Shown here: positions 55,415 to 60,039 of the stretch, in pieces
Numbering within the stretch: the stretch's first letter is position 1
How the letters are laid out: each line of letters starts with the position of its first letter
DNA from: Clostridia bacterium
GTDB lineage: Bacteria; Bacillota; Clostridia; Christensenellales; Borkfalkiaceae
Assembly (NCBI GenBank): GCA_900770945.1
Contig: CAAGME010000035.1
Location: 1-60,039, forward strand
Reading direction: 5' to 3'
Length of the DNA stretch: 60,039 nt
Made by a program: the position numbers and the translations under genes
The notes under the pieces: generated by a model
Told to the model about the DNA's origin: nothing
The model's input: the letters and a program-made list of their open reading frames with translations, nothing else
Database searches by the model: none

Positions 55415-57694
55415 TTATTCGGCAGATTTCAACGCTTCTACCATGTCTATTTTTTTATTCTTTAAAGAGACGAGCAAGCTTACGAAAAGCGACGTTAAGA
55501 ATATAAGCGCAACGGAGATAACGCACGAAGGCGGGCTTATGACGGCACGCATTTCATACTCTGTCGCAAGGGCTTCCACAAGATACTTTAAGGTTAAAAC
55601 GCCGAGCGGCAAGCCTACGATAACGCCAACGAGCGTTACCCACAGATTTTGACCGATAAGCAGCGAGCCTATCTTTTTGTCCTTGAACCCTACGACTTTT
55701 AAAGTTGCCATCTCGCGGTAACGTTCGGTATAACTCATTACGCCGAGGTTGTAAAGGACGACTATCCCGAGTACGAGAGCAGCAACAACAAGCACCACAA
55801 TCATCATATTCATAATTTCCGTAAAGGTATCGAACGATTCTATTATATCAGATTTAGACTGCGTGCTTTTTATACCGTTACCGAGCTTTACAGCCGATTT
55901 TTCCGTTTGAGTATAAACGCTGTCTAAAGTAAACGATATTCCGAGCGACTTTGCGTATTCGCTTGTTATGACGATATTTTCCGATATGGAGCGTATTACG
56001 CCGTTTATTTTCAATGTGTACTTTTTATCCGAACCGTAAGGACTAACTTCTATTTTGTCTCCTTGTTTTAACGAAAATTCGTTTGCAAACCTCGTGCAGA
56101 TATATGCTCCGTCGTCGGACATTTTTACAAAGTTATCGTTTTTATCGGGAAAGCGCACGCTGTCGTTTTTTAGCGAATAAATATCGAGCGCAATCATTTT
56201 TTCGCCTGCTTCAACGTACAAAGTACCGCTCGAATCGCCGTTGTAATCTTCTATTATTTTGTCTATATCCGATTGTTTCGCGTCGTCGGAAATAAAGATT
56301 TTAGTGTTATAATTCATCGCGCCGTTGTAATAATCGTTTAAAAAGCCCGTCATCGTATCGTTCATGCCGAGCGAACCGACAATAATCATCATGCACCCGA
56401 CAATGCCTACAAGGCTCATAAGCGTTCTCGATTTATGACGCATTATATCGCGCATATTCCACTTTACGCCAAAAGAAAATTTATTCCAGAGCGGCGTTTT
56501 TTCAAGCGCGATTTTTTTCATCTTTTTCGGCGCATACGGACGGAGAGCGTCGGCTGCCGTGCCTTTTAGCATTTGTTTTACGGACAAGAACCCGATAAAC
56601 GTAAGCACTGCTATTATTCCGACAATGACAACCCAGCCGAACCAAGGAACGGTCAAACCCCAATACGGCATATCGAAGTATGTTCCCATAGAACCGTTAG
56701 GATTCATTATCAGGTAAGCAAGCGCAAAACCGAGCCCTATACCCAACGCCGAACCTATAACGCCTATCGCAAAGGCGTAAGAAGTGTAATGCCTTAAAAT
56801 TCTTTTATCCTTAAAGCCGAGAGCTTTAAGCGTGCCTATCTGCGTTTTTTCTTTCGCCGCGAGACGATGCATGGTCGTTACCATGGTTAAAACGGCTATT
56901 GCGAGAAAAAGTACGGGGAGAACCGAACCCATTGTTTTTCCTTCCTGCTCCTCGCCTTTCATCTGCGCGTAGGAAGTTACTTCGTCTTTGGTGTAGACGA
57001 GCGTGGTTTTTTCGAGCGCGGCGTTTACTTTATCTTTAAATTCATTATTTTCAAGCGAAGAAATAACGTTAATCTGCGGATAATATTCAAAACCCAACGC
57101 CTTTTTTATAAAAGCCGGCGAAACATAACAGAACGCAAACTTTTTATAGTCAGGCATAAGCTGCGTTTCGTCCCGAACGCAAATTAAGTATTCCGCCGCT
57201 TTGACAAAACCCTTTACTTTGCCCGTGAACGTGAAAGACTCGTAAGCGATATTCATTTCGTCGCCTATTTTAACGGAATTTTCTTTTGCATACTTATCGG
57301 ACAACCAAATACCGTCCTCATCGGCAGCGGAATAATCTTCACCCTGCATGAGCTTGAAAAACGACACTTTTTCGTTTTCGGTAACTGTCAGCGAAAGAGA
57401 AGTTCCGTCAATGTTTTCCACGCTAACGTTGACGGCAAGGTAACGCGAAGTTTCGTCAACGCCGTCGATGTCTTTTATCTTTTGTTCCTCGTTTTTCGAA
57501 AAGCCGGATTTAGAAATAACGCGGTAATCGGCAAAGCCCGTTTCTTCAAAGAAAACAGACGTATCGTCGCGTATGCTCGTCCATTCGATATTAAACCCCG
57601 CAAACACGCCGACGCCGATAGCTATCATTATTATCATGGAAATGAACTGCGCTTTATACAGCCCCATTGTCCGCCACAATTTTTTTAACAGCAT
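55415..57694 (-). CDS. ABC exporter permease (FtsX-like, MacB type)
   Basis: 759 residues; start at 57694 overlaps the ATPase stop as TAATG, with GAGGTGG upstream. An N-terminal span, large extracytoplasmic segment, and two FtsX domains (each with three to four spans) give the MacB/LolC-like layout with an internal repeat. The C-terminal half includes AALVLGIVVLYNLGVMSYTERYREMATLKVVGF. Probably exports lipoproteins, peptides or drugs, or acts mechanically on the envelope; substrate unknown. Confidence 0.85.
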   Translation of the reverse strand: MLLKKLWRTMGLYKAQFISMIIMIAIGVGVFAGFNIEWTSIRDDTSVFFEETGFADYRVISKSGFSKNEEQKIKDIDGVDETSRYLAVNVSVENIDGTSLSLTVTENEKVSFFKLMQGEDYSAADEDGIWLSDKYAKENSVKIGDEMNIAYESFTFTGKVKGFVKAAEYLICVRDETQLMPDYKKFAFCYVSPAFIKKALGFEYYPQINVISSLENNEFKDKVNAALEKTTLVYTKDEVTSYAQMKGEEQEGKTMGSVLPVLFLAIAVLTMVTTMHRLAAKEKTQIGTLKALGFKDKRILRHYTSYAFAIGVIGSALGIGLGFALAYLIMNPNGSMGTYFDMPYWGLTVPWFGWVVIVGIIAVLTFIGFLSVKQMLKGTAADALRPYAPKKMKKIALEKTPLWNKFSFGVKWNMRDIMRHKSRTLMSLVGIVGCMMIIVGSLGMNDTMTGFLNDYYNGAMNYNTKIFISDDAKQSDIDKIIEDYNGDSSGTLYVEAGEKMIALDIYSLKNDSVRFPDKNDNFVKMSDDGAYICTRFANEFSLKQGDKIEVSPYGSDKKYTLKINGVIRSISENIVITSEYAKSLGISFTLDSVYTQTEKSAVKLGNGIKSTQSKSDIIESFDTFTEIMNMMIVVLVVAALVLGIVVLYNLGVMSYTERYREMATLKVVGFKDKKIGSLLIGQNLWVTLVGVIVGLPLGVLTLKYLVEALATEYEMRAVISPPSCVISVALIFLTSLFVSLLVSLKNKKIDMVEALKSAE

Positions 57695-58395
57695 TACCAA
57701 TCCACCTCATCCGCGCTCATCGGCGAAGAATTTTCTTCGACCGATTTGATTTTACCGTTTTTAACTTTCACGACAACATCCGCCATTTTTGCGATATTTT
57801 GGTTATGCGTTACGACTATTATCGTTTTGCCGTAGTTTTTAGCCATCGACAATAAAAGTTTTAAAACGAGAACGCCCGTTTCGCTGTCAAGTGCGCCGGT
57901 AGGTTCGTCGCATAAAAGTATTTTCGGATTTTTGGCAAGCGCACGCGCAATTGATACCCTTTGCTGTTCGCCGCCCGAAAGCTCGGACGGAAAGTTGTTC
58001 AAATGGTCTTTCAGCCCTACTTCTTCAATCATCTTTTCGGCAGGAAAAGCATTCTTCGCAATTTCGGATACGAGCGCGACGTTTTCCTTAACGGTAAGCG
58101 TCGGAATAAGATTGTAAAACTGAAATACGAAACCGACCGTTTCCGCTCTGTAATCTGCAAGCTCATCGCGTGAAAGCTTTGAAATATCCTTTCCGCAAAC
58201 GACTATTTTCCCGCTCGTCGGACTGTCAAGTCCTCCCAAAAGGTTCAAAAGCGTGCTTTTGCCCGCTCCGCTCGGTCCCAAAACGACAACAAACTTGCCT
58301 TCGTTAAGCGTTAAGTTTACCTCGTCCAAAGCCTTAAGCAGATGATCTCCGCTTTCGTAAACTCTGCTTACGTTTTCTAATTTAACTATCGCCAT
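57694..58395 (-). CDS. ABC exporter ATP-binding protein
   Basis: 233 residues from ATG 58395 (GGAG spaced 4 bases); the in-frame GTG at 58416 is less likely. Walker A GPSGAGKST near residue 37, signature LSGGEQQR near 137, Walker B LLCDEPTGALD near 156. The LolD/MacB-type ATPase pairs with the adjoining permease. Translationally coupled to it. Confidence 0.92.
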   Translation of the reverse strand: MAIVKLENVSRVYESGDHLLKALDEVNLTLNEGKFVVVLGPSGAGKSTLLNLLGGLDSPTSGKIVVCGKDISKLSRDELADYRAETVGFVFQFYNLIPTLTVKENVALVSEIAKNAFPAEKMIEEVGLKDHLNNFPSELSGGEQQRVSIARALAKNPKILLCDEPTGALDSETGVLVLKLLLSMAKNYGKTIIVVTHNQNIAKMADVVVKVKNGKIKSVEENSSPMSADEVDW

Positions 58396-58471
58396 ATACT
58401 CCTCTTCTTCCTCCACTTTTACTCATGTTTAAAGAGACAGGCAAAATGTGAAAGAAATTTCATTTTTTAAT

Positions 58472-58500
58472 ATATTAGCACATTAAAAAGGCAATGTCAA
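58472..58500 (-). promoter_or_regulatory. Promoter of the ABC exporter operon
   Basis: Minus-strand TTGACA (58495-58500), 17 bp, TAATAT (58472-58477). Leader about 70 bases. Confidence 0.65.
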
Positions 58501-58596
58501 GCGCGACGAGGATAAACTTGAACTTTTTTTCATATTATTTTTGTCGCTATCATATTATCTTTTATTCGCATACGGTTTCTATTCGGAAAAAGGTAC

Positions 58597-58614
58597 GGCA
58601 ATAAGCCGATTATC
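58597..58614 (-). repeat. Dispersed motif variant (58.6 kb)
   Basis: GGCAATAAGCCGATTATC, a variant with two changes from the typical core; the rest of this gap (58501-58686) holds no gene. Confidence 0.4.
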
Positions 58615-58686
58615 TTAAAAAACGGCAAATATGCGTAAAAACTCGCTCTTTTTTTAGTAAAAGAGTTGATTTTTTGCATAAGAAAT

Positions 58687-58712
58687 CCCTGCGGGAGAAA
58701 ACTCCCGCAGGG
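58687..58712 (-). terminator. Terminator of the right-edge surface protein
   Basis: Perfect 11-bp inverted repeat CCCTGCGGGAG/CTCCCGCAGGG with a 4-base loop, followed on the minus strand by ATTTCTT. It lies 62 bases beyond the stop of the gene at 58775; the T run is weak. Confidence 0.5.
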
Positions 58713-58774
58713 CAAAGGAATGGTATAAAAAGGGTTTTTACCCTTTCATGAAAGGTGTGAACCGAGCAAACAAA

Positions 58775-60039
58775 TCAGGATTCTACGATACTCGAAGAAA
58801 CAAATAATTTTGCGTCCGACCATCCGGCTTCGTCAATAATCTCAAACAAGCACATTACATTTTGATTACTCCAACCTTTCGCAAACGTCAAAATAACGGT
58901 CTTAGATTCTCCTGCTGCAAGCGTTAACTCTCCACCGATGTTATCGGAAGTATCAACACCGCTATTTACTTGATTATATTTAAATGTGATTTCGTTTGCG
59001 CCGACATTCTTAAACGTATAAGTCATAGTATAAGTTTTAGTCGCGTTTTCTTTATAAGCGGTCATCAATCTGAAACGATTGCCTTTGTTACCGTTTACGG
59101 TAACAACCGCGCCGATCTTTTCGTCTTCGACAACATATTTTGTAATTGTAGGATTTGTCCCGTAAGGCTGGACACTCGCATTGCTCCAATCGATATCGCC
59201 GCTGCCGCTCGTAACCGCATTAAAGTAAACAGGGTCGATCGTAACGTCATAGCCGGGCATTGTCGCTTCGCCGTACTTGCCTGAAGTCACGATGCCGTCG
59301 GCAGAAGTCATAGAAATCGCATAAGGAGTTCCCTTTTCAAAGGTTATCCCTTCAATAACCGCTCCTTGTTTAAACTGCTTTTCACTCGTTCCGTCGGCAA
59401 AAGTTCCGCTGTTTACGGTCGCGGTATACTTTTCCGTAGCAAGTTCTATATAAGCGTACGCTCCGAACGCGCCGTTCTTAACGGAAGTATTGAATTTATA
59501 ATGGAATAATACTTCGTAGGGATGCGTTTGGTTAACAGTCCACATAACGGTAGTCGTTTGAACGTCGCCCTTATTATCAAGCTTAACGTTGAAAGATTCT
59601 ATATCAGAGGTATCGTCGCCGCTTCCGCGCATATAAATTTCAAAATCAAGCGGCTCGTTGCCGTAATTTTTATGAACTACCGTAAACGAATACTTTATAC
59701 CGACCATTGCAGCCGTACGCGGATACGGAGCGTAAATTCTAAAGTCGCCTTTCTTATCGGTCGTCGTTCCCGGCGCGTTTATTGCATCGAAAAGCTGTCC
59801 GAGTTCCCTTTTACCGTTTTCGCTTTCAATGACGACGGGGTTGCCGACTTCCGCAATATTACCTTTACTACCGCCGTACGGCTGAACCAAGTATCTGTCG
59901 ATATTGCTTGCGGGTTCTTTTTGTCTTCCGTAGTCGAGTTTACCGTCGCCCGTCGTAACGTATTCGTCGGTGTTGATAACGGGAATAAGCGTTACGTCTT
60001 CGCTCGGCATTTTAAAGGTGTCGGCGGAATAAATTGTGC
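58775..60039 (-). CDS. Repeat-rich surface protein, C-terminal part (5' end missing)
   Basis: The frame is open to the right edge, so only the C-terminal 421 or so residues are visible; the ATG at 60010 is internal. There are two related beta-rich repeats (each with a QPYG element and an FNVKLDN or GELTLAAGE strand) separated by an InlB-like insert (TVNSGTFADGTSEKQFKQG, then GEATMPGYDVTIDPVY). This indicates a large exported surface or adhesin-like protein. The N terminus, anchor and role are outside the window. Confidence 0.75.
   Translation of the reverse strand, partial: TIYSADTFKMPSEDVTLIPVINTDEYVTTGDGKLDYGRQKEPASNIDRYLVQPYGGSKGNIAEVGNPVVIESENGKRELGQLFDAINAPGTTTDKKGDFRIYAPYPRTAAMVGIKYSFTVVHKNYGNEPLDFEIYMRGSGDDTSDIESFNVKLDNKGDVQTTTVMWTVNQTHPYEVLFHYKFNTSVKNGAFGAYAYIELATEKYTATVNSGTFADGTSEKQFKQGAVIEGITFEKGTPYAISMTSADGIVTSGKYGEATMPGYDVTIDPVYFNAVTSGSGDIDWSNASVQPYGTNPTITKYVVEDEKIGAVVTVNGNKGNRFRLMTAYKENATKTYTMTYTFKNVGANEITFKYNQVNSGVDTSDNIGGELTLAAGESKTVILTFAKGWSNQNVMCLFEIIDEAGWSDAKLFVSSSIVES

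Noticed and set aside
58530..58715. 61-residue minus-strand frame before the ABC promoter
   Set aside because: No ribosome site, overlaps the terminator and a dispersed motif, composition unlike other genes.

Overview
The window looks like a chromosomal segment of an anaerobic, spore-lineage Bacillota (class Clostridia), probably an uncultured gut organism. This is inferred from gene content. There is a tmcAL / pta-ackA-yceD-rpmF block, formate-tetrahydrofolate ligase, a SpoIVFA/SpoIVFB-like pair, a YyaC-type spore protease, VanW, a LytTR two-component system, a stand-alone ferredoxin-thioredoxin reductase catalytic chain, and AGGAGG-type ribosome sites. Many promoters are close to TTGACA-N17-TATAAT.

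Layout. 1-3.4 kb: an accessory region with a collagen-like/leucine-rich surface lipoprotein and a tyrosine recombinase. Between them lie two inverted recombination-site-like sequences enclosing a rightward near-consensus promoter, which reads as an invertible promoter caught facing away from the lipoprotein gene. 3.6-11.6 kb: core metabolism and translation (fhs, nagA, tmcAL, pta, ackA, yceD, rpmF), interrupted at 6.5-6.9 kb by a palindrome-rich non-coding block. 11.6-12.1 kb: tRNA-Val(GAC), with its 3' end and terminator duplicated. 12.1-19.3 kb: small membrane and lipoprotein genes, VanW, recF, dnaA and mnmG; dnaN is not adjacent and no DnaA-box cluster was seen. 19.4-25.5 kb: a zinc-ribbon membrane protein, a MATE exporter, an XRE-regulated three-gene cassette flanked by 54-bp direct repeats, and a DEDD exonuclease.

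25.7-47.5 kb is a surface carbohydrate locus on the minus strand. It holds three large GH3 enzymes with permuted domain order and a membrane segment at each end. Each is translationally coupled to a small membrane protein directly upstream. They are accompanied by two putative esterases, an EEP-family hydrolase, a phosphatase lipoprotein, an Ig-like lipoprotein and a cysteine-rich lipoprotein. A GHKL kinase / LytTR regulator pair sits beside the third module. Two promoters in the locus share a 22-bp-phased TTGCAAT direct repeat just upstream of the -35 box.

47.7-60 kb: KDPG aldolase, the SpoIVFB/SpoIVFA-like pair, small unknown genes, a tandem-XRE regulator divergent from an unknown gene, YyaC, and CvpA. 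A second XRE cassette follows, carrying a decayed DUF1273-like gene and flanked by ~87-bp direct repeats of a terminator region. The window ends with FTR, an ABC exporter (permease and ATPase), and the 3' part of a repeat-rich surface protein that runs off the right edge.

Three signals deserve most attention. (i) The invertible promoter beside the recombinase. (ii) Two accessory cassettes, each with an XRE regulator, both sitting between convergent genes with the intergenic terminator duplicated on either side; the tRNA-Val terminator shows a similar duplication with no gene inside. (iii) The three-fold repeated small-membrane-protein + permuted GH3 module. In addition, a short motif (core TATAAGTCGATTATC) recurs in at least ten gaps between genes.
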